From Galeopsis tetrahit (taxonomy: Eukaryota; Streptophyta; Magnoliopsida; Lamiales; Lamiaceae), in the NCBI GenBank assembly GCA_963675135.1, contig OY776129.1, positions 11,170,201-11,234,200 on the forward strand: a stretch of 64,000 bases of DNA, in the 5' to 3' direction. The notes beneath the pieces are model-generated. The model was not told the origin of the DNA. It saw nothing but the letters and a program-made list of their open reading frames with translations, and did not search any database. Every line of letters begins with the position of its first letter. Positions within the stretch are counted from its first letter, which is position 1. Of this stretch, positions 56,319-64,000 are shown one piece after another. Made by a program: the position numbers and the translations under genes.

Positions 56319-56960
56319 GACCTTTCGACTACAACACACCTGATGCACATATATTTCTATACATACTCAGTATTATGTACTTAGTTGAGGTTAACATCAT
56401 TGCTAAGCACTAGTCAAGACAATACCTGTTGTAATCGTTCGATCAAATCAAATGAAGATCAGGGATAATTTTACAATGATCCGTGCCATAAGATCAAGAT
56501 AAATGTTATCCAAAACAGAACAAGTATAAACACTACACTTATTCACAACATAAGTAACTTTACTTAAGATCATAAGTTGAACTGGAAGAATTAACTTAGA
56601 ATCTAAGTAAGACACTAACAAAAACAAAAACAAAAAAAAAAAAATCAGAGCAAAACATAATGTAAAAAGAATATAAACAGAAACTAAAACTATACACAAC
56701 CTGTAGTAAACACATGACAATCTGCAAACAAATTAAGCAAGGCAGTAAACAAATATCAAGTGGAACCATTAAGCAAGTTGCAGTAATAAACATCCTATCA
56801 TCTAGAAAAATAAACAACAAGTGTATCAGAATTTCAGAATTCAAACTTAAACATTAATTACAAAGGTTGAACTGAATAAATGGCTTATATTGCTGTGGTA
56901 ACAGCTGCAGCATCATCTTCCTGCACCATAGCCATTTTTAGAATTCAGATCTCCCCCTGT
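56319..56960. other. 3' non-coding part of the right-hand copia element
   Basis: No coding potential. It contains an A-run of CAAAAACAAAAA type near 56620-56645 and leads from the stop codon of the extra ORF to the purine tract. Confidence 0.5.
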
Positions 56961-59249
56961 TTAGCAGCTTTCTCCAGGTAGATCACCATACAAGGTGTCC
57001 ATTTCAGCAGCATCATCATCATCTCCTTCATCAACAAAGTAAGTAGATGCAAGGTGTGCAACTACATCAGTAATAACAACATCTCCTCCAGCATCAGGTC
57101 CATCACCATTAATCTCCTCAATGACTACACTGGAGTTGGATGGTGGTGGTACTCTCCCTGTTGTAGGTGAAAGTAGGTTGGTCCACCTGTCCTTCAGAAA
57201 CTGAAGTTCATCTATTGTTTCCTGCAAGTGTTGGAGTTGGAGTTTGATGAATTCCTGTGAAAGATACACATTACCAGAAATGTTGATACGGATGTTCTCA
57301 ACATTTGGGGTTGCATTTCTGTGTCTTGGTCTGGATGATTCAGGATGATCAGTAGTAGAGGGTCTGGTTGGTTCTGGTTGAGCAGAAGTAGAGGGTCTTT
57401 GCTGATGTTCAGTACCAGGAGCAAGCAAGGGCAGATCAATTACTCTATCCCCAGTGAGTAAGGCAGGAGCTATGGCCAACAGTGGAACTCTCCCCCTCAA
57501 CACATCAGTGTTCTTGGCAACGAATCCATGATGCCTCAAGTAATTAGAAATCAAAACAGGATAGGGTAAATTGCCTTTTTCAGAAACTCTCCCAGTAAAT
57601 CTCATCATATGTTGGAATATTGTGAGACCCAAATTAAACTTCTTAAGCACAGAAATCCTATATATCAAAACAACTTGATCCTTTGTGATCTTGGTAGTAT
57701 TTGTGGTAGGAATCCAATTGTAGATGATGAGTTTGTATAACACAGAGTGTAGGGAAGTGAGGTCTTTGGCTAGCATGTGTCTAGTCCATTTAACTACCCT
57801 ACCAGCAGTTATAGCAGAAATGACCACATCCATGTCAGGTTCTTCATCAACCTCAACATTGGGAATTTCTAAAAACTCATTTATCAATTCAGGAGTAAAA
57901 GGTACATCCCTCCCCCTAAAATTAACAGTCCCATACCACTTAGAAGATCTCCTACCAGTGCTCTTTTTCAAACATGCATAGAATTCATATGCCCAATTTG
58001 TCAAGAAAGATTCACCAAAATTCACAGCATGCATCAAATTCCTTTCTTCTAAGAAACTAACCATGCCTTTACTACCAAAATCAGGTATATTGATCCTCTT
58101 TTCTATCAACAGTTTTCTCTTAGAATAAATGGCCAATCTATTCTCTAGAGTTTCAAGAGAATCAGAATTACCTCCCTCTTCAGAAGCAAGGTCATCTGAG
58201 CTTGGTGTAGAGCTTTTAGCAGAGCTCTGTTCAGGGCTGCTTGCTGCACTGGAAGATCTATCTCCACTGCCACCATCTTCAGGTTCTGGTGCAGCTTCCT
58301 TTGCAGCAGCATAGTGCTCAGCATTTTTCTTAAGAGACTTCAGAATGTCTCTCAAGCATCTTTCAGAATCAGAATTGGATTCTGACTCAGCTGGTTCATC
58401 TTCAGTGATCATCTTTTCTTTGCCTTTTGGTTCAGCAACAGACTTTCCTTTCCCTTTCTCTTCAGCAACAACCTTCTTTTTGGATTTTTCAGCAGCAACA
58501 GTCTTAGCTTTCTTTGGTTTCTCAGCAACAACATGAGCTTCATCTTCAGAATCTGTGAACACTTGGATAGGTTCACCAGCATCGGCTCCAGCCTTCTTCT
58601 TCTTCCTCATGGATTCAGAATAATCCACACGAGTAAAAACGCGGTTTGATCTCCTCCTTCTTTGTACAGGGCTTCTCTGTCTTTTCCCTTTTTGTGCATT
58701 CTTCTTGAGAGGAATGGGGGCAGACTCATCTGAAACAGAGAGTGAAGAGTTTGTACCTTCAGAAATGTTTGCATCCTCCATTTCAACGTCTTCAGGGTCA
58801 GACGTGGCAGTGGCTTCTTCTTCAACAGAAGCTTCAACGTTCTCAGCTTGCGATTCGTGAACAGAGGGTGATTTGGGGCTTTTTGAAGCAGAGGCCATTT
58901 GGGCAGTTTGCTCAGCCAAATAGCTTGATATGTCCACCGTGATACCTCCAAAAGTCATCACGGGCAAATGGCCTGTCGTTCGAAGAGTATCAGACACCTC
59001 TTCGATAGCCCTAGTGATCTGTTCAACAGTTGCATCTAGAGGGAAGTTTGTTTGAGGAGCAGTTTGAGGAGTGGTTTGAGGAGTGGGAACAGTTGTTGAT
59101 GGTGTTGCAGAGACATTTGAGTCAGCATTTGAAGCGGTAGAGTTTTGTGAAGCCATGGAAGCAAGAATTTCGAGAGGATTTGTGCGAGAGTGAGATGAGG
59201 TTTTCGAATCAGAGAGAGATTGTGAGGAATTCGAGTTTGTTCCAGCCAT
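56961..59249 (-). CDS. Extra 3' ORF of copia element, 762 aa, plant transposon-type domain
   Basis: This intact frame follows pol on the same strand. Residues 1-370 are Ser/Thr/Pro- and acid-rich, with basic clusters that look like nuclear-localisation signals (KGKRQRSPVQRRRRSNR near 182-200; Lys-rich 235-285). Residues about 375-620 form a compact domain (MVSFLEERNLMHAVNFGESF, KWYGTVNFRGRDVPFTPELI, NEFLEIPNV, IFQHMMRFTGRVSEKGNLPY). I recognise it as the domain called putative plant transposon protein (Transposase_32 type). A helical segment (LSQEFIKLQLQHLQETIDEL) near 662-690 and an acidic tail close the protein. No signal peptide or membrane helix is seen, so an envelope role is unlikely from sequence. 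The function is unknown. Confidence 0.75.
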   Translation of the reverse strand: MAGTNSNSSQSLSDSKTSSHSRTNPLEILASMASQNSTASNADSNVSATPSTTVPTPQTTPQTAPQTNFPLDATVEQITRAIEEVSDTLRTTGHLPVMTFGGITVDISSYLAEQTAQMASASKSPKSPSVHESQAENVEASVEEEATATSDPEDVEMEDANISEGTNSSLSVSDESAPIPLKKNAQKGKRQRSPVQRRRRSNRVFTRVDYSESMRKKKKAGADAGEPIQVFTDSEDEAHVVAEKPKKAKTVAAEKSKKKVVAEEKGKGKSVAEPKGKEKMITEDEPAESESNSDSERCLRDILKSLKKNAEHYAAAKEAAPEPEDGGSGDRSSSAASSPEQSSAKSSTPSSDDLASEEGGNSDSLETLENRLAIYSKRKLLIEKRINIPDFGSKGMVSFLEERNLMHAVNFGESFLTNWAYEFYACLKKSTGRRSSKWYGTVNFRGRDVPFTPELINEFLEIPNVEVDEEPDMDVVISAITAGRVVKWTRHMLAKDLTSLHSVLYKLIIYNWIPTTNTTKITKDQVVLIYRISVLKKFNLGLTIFQHMMRFTGRVSEKGNLPYPVLISNYLRHHGFVAKNTDVLRGRVPLLAIAPALLTGDRVIDLPLLAPGTEHQQRPSTSAQPEPTRPSTTDHPESSRPRHRNATPNVENIRINISGNVYLSQEFIKLQLQHLQETIDELQFLKDRWTNLLSPTTGRVPPPSNSSVVIEEINGDGPDAGGDVVITDVVAHLASTYFVDEGDDDDAAEMDTLYGDLPGESC

Positions 59250-60173
59250 TTAAGTTAGGCGGTTGGAATTTCAAGGTAAGGATGGAAATTTGCACACACT
59301 TCTTTGAGATATACACAACCAAATAACAATTCTGCAATCTTAGTACTCAACACAATCAGAAATCACAATTAGCAAATAAGTGGCATCTTATGTTCGATAT
59401 TTATAGAGAGAGTAATGTAGTTGGAGGTTAAGAAAATAAAACAGAAGAATTAATCTAGAATTTTCGAAAGTGCTCCACATTTTTAGCCACAACCTAGATC
59501 ATGGTTAATTAGTGGAAAAAATTAATTAATTAAATTAATTAGATAATTAATAAGCTTCCAGAATTAATTAAACTCGCATAATCTGAAAAAAATAAAGATG
59601 TGGGTCAGTAATTAATTAAATAAATAAAAATGAATCTCAATAAATAATTAAATAATTACAACAGATAAAAATAAATTCGAATCAGGCAATGTTGTGCTCA
59701 AAACTGTTACAAACACCTCAACACGGTTTTTACATGAATTTGCTTCATTTGTGTTGCACCATATATTTTCTTTTTTGTGTTATAGCATCTAATTTGTATT
59801 GATCCATTGTTCCTGTAGAGTACATCGTAGTAGCGAACTCCGTGCCCCATACTTACTTAATGGATTACAAATATGTTGATGTTTTTACCAAATATCACCT
59901 TTTGAAAAGAAGGCATCGTAGTAGCGAACTCCGTGCTCCATAGTTACTCAGTGATTTGGTACATCTTTTAGTATGCTAATAACATTCTCATTTTTATGCA
60001 TTTGAGAGGTGTAAGACGTTTATTTTTGCACTCCAAAGTTCTTAGATTCGTAGATATTTTACAAAGGAATTATTTAACTAAGTAAGAAATAAATTCAACT
60101 TATAAAATTTATACAACCCATGATGTTGTCCCAAATGTTGACGCATTTGTGACAACATCCATCCGAATTCTTT
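59250..60173. other. Spacer between pol and the extra ORF, with a short direct repeat
   Basis: Non-coding interior of the element. CATCGTAGTAGCGAACTCCG is present twice, at about 59823 and 59914 (91 bp apart), in an otherwise AT-rich stretch. Confidence 0.6.
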
Positions 60174-63100
60174 TCAGATAGTGCTCATGCCAAGAGATTT
60201 CCTCAAGATAGAGAATCTCTCATGGTCTAAGGCTTTAGTAAAAATATCAGCATTCTGTTTTTCAGTAGGTACATACTCCAACTTAACAATATTCTTCTCT
60301 ACTAAATCTCTCATAAAATGGTGTCTAATGCTAACGTGCTTTGTGAGTGAGTGTTGTACAGGATTTTTAGAAATGTTAATGTCACTTGTATTATCACAAA
60401 AGATAGTAAGTATACCATTCTCAATACCATAGTCATGGAACATCTTGCTCAGCCACAAGAGTTGTGTGCAGCAGCTTCCAGCAGCAATATACTCAGATTC
60501 TGCAGTGGATTGTGAAACACAATTCTGTTTCTTGCTGTGCCATGATACAAGATTGTTTCCCATGTAGAAACATCCTCCACTCATACTCTTTCTATCATCT
60601 ATGTCTCCAGCCCAATCAGCATCACTATAACCAATCAAAATGTTGTTGGTGTCCTTAGTATACCAGATTCCAAGGTCACTTGTTCCTGAAACATACTTGA
60701 TGATTCTCTTCACATCATTCAGGTGTGATTCCTTTGAATTTGCTTGGTACCTAGCACAAACACACACACTGTACATAATATCTGGTCTACTAGAGGTTAA
60801 ATACAATAAACTACCTATCATGGATCTGTAAAGTGTTGGATCAACATCTGTTCCAGCACTATCTTTGCAAAGTTTCAAAGTAGATCCCATAGGAGTTTTC
60901 ATTGGTTTTGAATTCTCAAGACCAAATCTTTTAACCAAGTTCTTAGTATACTTACTCTGGGAGAAGAAAATACCATTACTACACTGTTTGATTTGAAGAC
61001 CTAGAAAATAATTCAAGTCTCCAACCATACTCATTTCAAATGTTGCAGTCATTGCCTCAACAAAATTACTCAACATTTTATCACAAGTAGAACCAAACAC
61101 AATGTCATCAACATATATTTGTGCAATAAGTAAATCTCCTTCAGTGTGCTTAATGAACAAAGTTCTATCAGCTTCTCCTCTAATAAATCCATATTCCAAA
61201 AGAAAATCAGTAAGCCTACCATACCATGCTCTAGGAGCTTGTTTAAGACCATACAATGCTTTCTTAAGTTTATATACATGATCAGGATATTGTGGATCTT
61301 CAAATCCTTTAGGTTGTTCAACATATGCTTCTTCATTCAATATGCCATTTAGAAATGCAGCCTTTACATCCATTTGATGAAGTTTAATATCAATAAAACA
61401 TGCAATAGCTAGCAACAATCTAATAGATTCTATCCTAGCAACAGGTGCAAAAGTTTCATCAAAATCAACTCCTTCAACTTGGGTGTAACCTTGTGCTACT
61501 AACCTAGCCTTGTTTCTAACAATATTACCAGATTCATCAGTTTTATTCTTGAATATCCACTTTGTTCCAATGACATTAGTATGACTAGGTCTTGGAACAA
61601 GTGTCCACACTTCATTTCTTTCAAACTGACCAAGTTCTTCATGCATAGCATTAATCCAGTTTTCATTAGTTAAGGCTTCTTTAGCACTCTTAGGTTCAAT
61701 TTCAGATAAATAGCATTCAGCATTTACAATGTTACACATAGAAGACATGCATATTGTTCTTACCACATCTACCTTGTTTGATCTTACTCTTCCTCTTGTT
61801 TGCACTCCAACTGTAGCATCACCTATGATTTGGTCAGAAGGATGACTTTTACCTATTCTTGAAGAAGGATTCGTTTTGGGAACGTACTGGTCATTCTGTG
61901 AAGTTACAACTGTCTGTTCTGTAGATGTTGACCCAGATGTGTTAACATTTGGTGCAACATTCTCAGACTTCAGTGTATTCTCAGAAGTGTCAGTAACCTG
62001 TGATACATCTTCTTCATCTTTGTCATCTGTAAGACCTTTATCATCATCAAACACAACGTTAACAGATTCTTGAACAGTGTTAGTTCTAAGGTTATATACT
62101 CTATAAGCTTTACTATTTCTAGAATAGCCTAAAAAGAAACCTTTATCACTTTTAGAATCAAACTTATGAAGTTGATCCCTATCATTCAGAATATAACACA
62201 CACAACCAAATACATGAAAATATTTCACACTTGGTTTTCTGTTGTTCAAAATCTCATAAGGTGTTTGACTTGTGCCAGAACGAATAAAAACCCTATTAAT
62301 AACATGCCATGCAGTATTTAATGCTTCCCCCCAAAATTTCTTAGCAAGACATTTGGATGTTAGCATAACTCTAGCCATTTCTTGTAAAGTTCTATTCTTT
62401 CTTTCAACAATTCCATTTTGTTGTGGAGTTTTAGGAGATGAATATTCTTGCAAGATACCCTTTTTATCACAAAAATCATTAAACATGCTGTTTTCAAATT
62501 CCCTACCATGATCAGTTCTAATACGGCCAACTTTCAAGTTAAACACATTTTTGAACCTCTTATAAAGAATTTTAAATGCAGTAGATGCTTCAGATTTGTC
62601 TCTTAAAGACTCTACCCAGGTATATCTAGAAAAATCATCTACCACAACTAAGGAATACCTCTTTCCTCCAATGCTTTCAGTTTCCATAGGACCCATCAAG
62701 TCCATGTGCAGTAATTCAAAACATCGATGTGTAGTACAATGTGACAGCATTTTGTGCGACATTCTTACCTGCTTACCTTTTTGGCATGGTCCACATACAG
62801 TGTTGTTGTGAAGACTTAGTTTTGGAATTCCTTTTACTGCATCTGCTTTGATTAGTCTATTCATTGCTCTGTAATTTGCATGACCCAATCTTTGATGCCA
62901 TAAGACATTTTCATCATATTTTGACAAGTTACACATATTTGTTCCAATAAGATAGCAATTATCAGCTGACCTAGTACCAGTCATAACACAAACTTCATCT
63001 TTATTAAGAACATAACATGAATCTTTATCAAATTTCACATGCAAATTATCATCACAAAGTTGACTAATGCTAATCAGATTTGCAAGTAAGCCATCAACAT

Positions 63101-64000
63101 GTAAGACATTTTTAAGCTTAGGAAAACCTTTAACATTCAAAGTTCCTTTACCAAGAATCTTTCCTTTAGAACCTCCACCATATGTAACATTACCACTATT
63201 CAAGGTCACATAATCGGATAAGAAATCAGTACGACCTGTCATATGTCTAGAACAACCACTATCAAAGTACCATGAATCAGGTAGACATGCTTTTAAGGAG
63301 GTATGAGCAACATTACAGGTAGTTTTTGGTTTCCATGCAGATTTCATAAACTGTTTACCAGAATGTGACAGTTTTTTATGCAGCATTTTCAAAGTTTTCT
63401 GTTCTTCAAACAATTTTATACAGTAAGGACGAATATGACCAACTTTGGAACAGTAATGACAGATATACTTCCTTTTAACCTTGTGAGGATCTGATTGTGC
63501 AGATGTTGCATCAGATGTGACAACATTTGCCTTCACAAATTTCACAGGTTTTCTAAATTTCTCAGAAATAGAAGCAGTAGTACCATCATAACTTAAACCA
63601 TGAGTATTAGACTTACCAGTAGCTATAACATTATTTACCTCAAAAGCACTCTTGGAATATTTTTTGAAACATAAGGTGGAATTTATCAATTTCTCCTTTA
63701 AGTTACAGATTTCCAGATCTCTTTTAGTAAGTATAACTTCTAGCTTGGTGATTGTGTCTTTCAGATCCTCATTCTCTTTATTCAAGGAATTAAGAGTGAG
63801 TTTCTGATTGTTCCAATCATCTAACAGCTTTTGGTGTTCCTTGTCATCAGTCCTTTTTCCTGCATCATCAACCAAACCATTAAAACAATTCAAATCTGGG
63901 TGACTCTGTTCTGATGTTGCTGTAGATGTTGAAGAATCAGGTACAACATCAAAATCTGTTTCATCCAGATCATCATCTGAGGAATCATTATAATCAATTC
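60174..64000 (-). CDS. Copia Gag-Pol polyprotein, N-terminus beyond window
   Basis: The frame is open from the window end to the TAG/TAA at 60174. The Met at 63893 is internal, because the upstream codons (DSSDDDLDETDFDVVPDSST) stay open. Counted from Met63893: a coiled-coil Gag tail (about 20-75); zinc knuckle CHYCSKVGHIRPYC (about 145); protease FDSGCSRHMTG (about 209); integrase CGPCQKGKQ with acidic residues in HMDLMGP, IRTDHGREFEN and NGIVERKNRT (395, 457, 491); reverse transcriptase QMDVKAAFLNG and IYVDDIVFGS (about 925); and RNase H GYSDADWAGD, STAESEYIAAGSC and FCDNTSDI (from 1088). All catalytic motifs are intact. It copies the element's RNA to DNA and integrates it. Confidence 0.92.
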   Translation of the reverse strand, partial: IDYNDSSDDDLDETDFDVVPDSSTSTATSEQSHPDLNCFNGLVDDAGKRTDDKEHQKLLDDWNNQKLTLNSLNKENEDLKDTITKLEVILTKRDLEICNLKEKLINSTLCFKKYSKSAFEVNNVIATGKSNTHGLSYDGTTASISEKFRKPVKFVKANVVTSDATSAQSDPHKVKRKYICHYCSKVGHIRPYCIKLFEEQKTLKMLHKKLSHSGKQFMKSAWKPKTTCNVAHTSLKACLPDSWYFDSGCSRHMTGRTDFLSDYVTLNSGNVTYGGGSKGKILGKGTLNVKGFPKLKNVLHVDGLLANLISISQLCDDNLHVKFDKDSCYVLNKDEVCVMTGTRSADNCYLIGTNMCNLSKYDENVLWHQRLGHANYRAMNRLIKADAVKGIPKLSLHNNTVCGPCQKGKQVRMSHKMLSHCTTHRCFELLHMDLMGPMETESIGGKRYSLVVVDDFSRYTWVESLRDKSEASTAFKILYKRFKNVFNLKVGRIRTDHGREFENSMFNDFCDKKGILQEYSSPKTPQQNGIVERKNRTLQEMARVMLTSKCLAKKFWGEALNTAWHVINRVFIRSGTSQTPYEILNNRKPSVKYFHVFGCVCYILNDRDQLHKFDSKSDKGFFLGYSRNSKAYRVYNLRTNTVQESVNVVFDDDKGLTDDKDEEDVSQVTDTSENTLKSENVAPNVNTSGSTSTEQTVVTSQNDQYVPKTNPSSRIGKSHPSDQIIGDATVGVQTRGRVRSNKVDVVRTICMSSMCNIVNAECYLSEIEPKSAKEALTNENWINAMHEELGQFERNEVWTLVPRPSHTNVIGTKWIFKNKTDESGNIVRNKARLVAQGYTQVEGVDFDETFAPVARIESIRLLLAIACFIDIKLHQMDVKAAFLNGILNEEAYVEQPKGFEDPQYPDHVYKLKKALYGLKQAPRAWYGRLTDFLLEYGFIRGEADRTLFIKHTEGDLLIAQIYVDDIVFGSTCDKMLSNFVEAMTATFEMSMVGDLNYFLGLQIKQCSNGIFFSQSKYTKNLVKRFGLENSKPMKTPMGSTLKLCKDSAGTDVDPTLYRSMIGSLLYLTSSRPDIMYSVCVCARYQANSKESHLNDVKRIIKYVSGTSDLGIWYTKDTNNILIGYSDADWAGDIDDRKSMSGGCFYMGNNLVSWHSKKQNCVSQSTAESEYIAAGSCCTQLLWLSKMFHDYGIENGILTIFCDNTSDINISKNPVQHSLTKHVSIRHHFMRDLVEKNIVKLEYVPTEKQNADIFTKALDHERFSILRKSLGMSTI

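Larger units (their letters stand above)
55441..64000 (-). mobile_element. Copia element with intact extra ORF, running off the window
   Basis: The 3' LTR lies at 55441-56304. Going leftwards from the window end on the minus strand come gag-pol, a 0.9-kb spacer, a 762-aa ORF, a purine tract and the LTR. The 5' LTR is outside the window. It inserted into the second copy of the 13-kb family. The target ATCTC (plus strand, 55436-55440) should recur at the unseen end. Its coding regions are open throughout the visible part, in contrast to the other LTR elements here, so it is probably the youngest insertion. Confidence 0.88.

Overview
This window is plant nuclear DNA, almost certainly from a eudicot. 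It carries a spliced pentatricopeptide gene recognisable as GUN1 (plastid-to-nucleus signalling), a secreted glycine-rich wall protein gene, a U6 snRNA-derived sequence, and a dense layering of plant transposon types (Ty1/copia, Ty3/gypsy, LINE, TRIM, Mutator-like, PIF/Harbinger, Stowaway and Tourist MITEs). Only two host protein genes look functional. Nearly everything else is transposon-derived or AT-rich spacer. The species cannot be named from what is visible.

Left third (1-23 kb). A minus-strand copia LTR is cut by the window edge (1-926). Then come a TIR element, a U6 snRNA pseudogene (2868-2959, minus) and a complete 241-bp TRIM element (5165-5405). GUN1 follows in four exons (6262-9944). 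Just downstream, a Mutator-like long-TIR element (10352-12822) was split by a PIF/Harbinger element (11405-12622) that still holds transposase remnants. A second, inverted Harbinger relic appears scattered from about 13.1 to 17.95 kb, broken by insertions, one of which contains a fragment of a bHLH transcription factor first exon (15.6-16.03 kb). A retroposed DUF4283/zinc-knuckle sequence with an 18-bp target duplication lies at 18507-20716. MITEs and an array with a period of about 100 bp fill the space up to the second gene.

Middle (23.9-34 kb). The glycine-rich protein gene is intronless (23900-26149, 749 aa). It is followed by MITEs, a 5'-truncated LINE (28653-29707), and a compact non-autonomous LTR element (30021-31290) whose primer-binding site matches tRNA-Tyr and whose tail resembles the end of a chromovirus integrase.

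Right half (34-64 kb). A complete 13.25-kb Sirevirus-like copia element (33998-47251) has 1218-bp LTRs and a 5-bp target duplication, and it interrupts an older solo LTR. Its gag-pol is decayed, and an extra coding region lies 3' of pol. Further right is a three-level nest. A Ty3/gypsy element (about 50999 onward, plus strand) is interrupted in gag by a minus-strand relative of the 13-kb copia element (53651 onward). That relative is in turn interrupted by a different minus-strand copia element (55441 to beyond the window end) with an open gag-pol and an intact 762-aa extra ORF 3' of pol. The outer ends of this nest lie outside the window, but the target duplications seen here predict the missing junctions.
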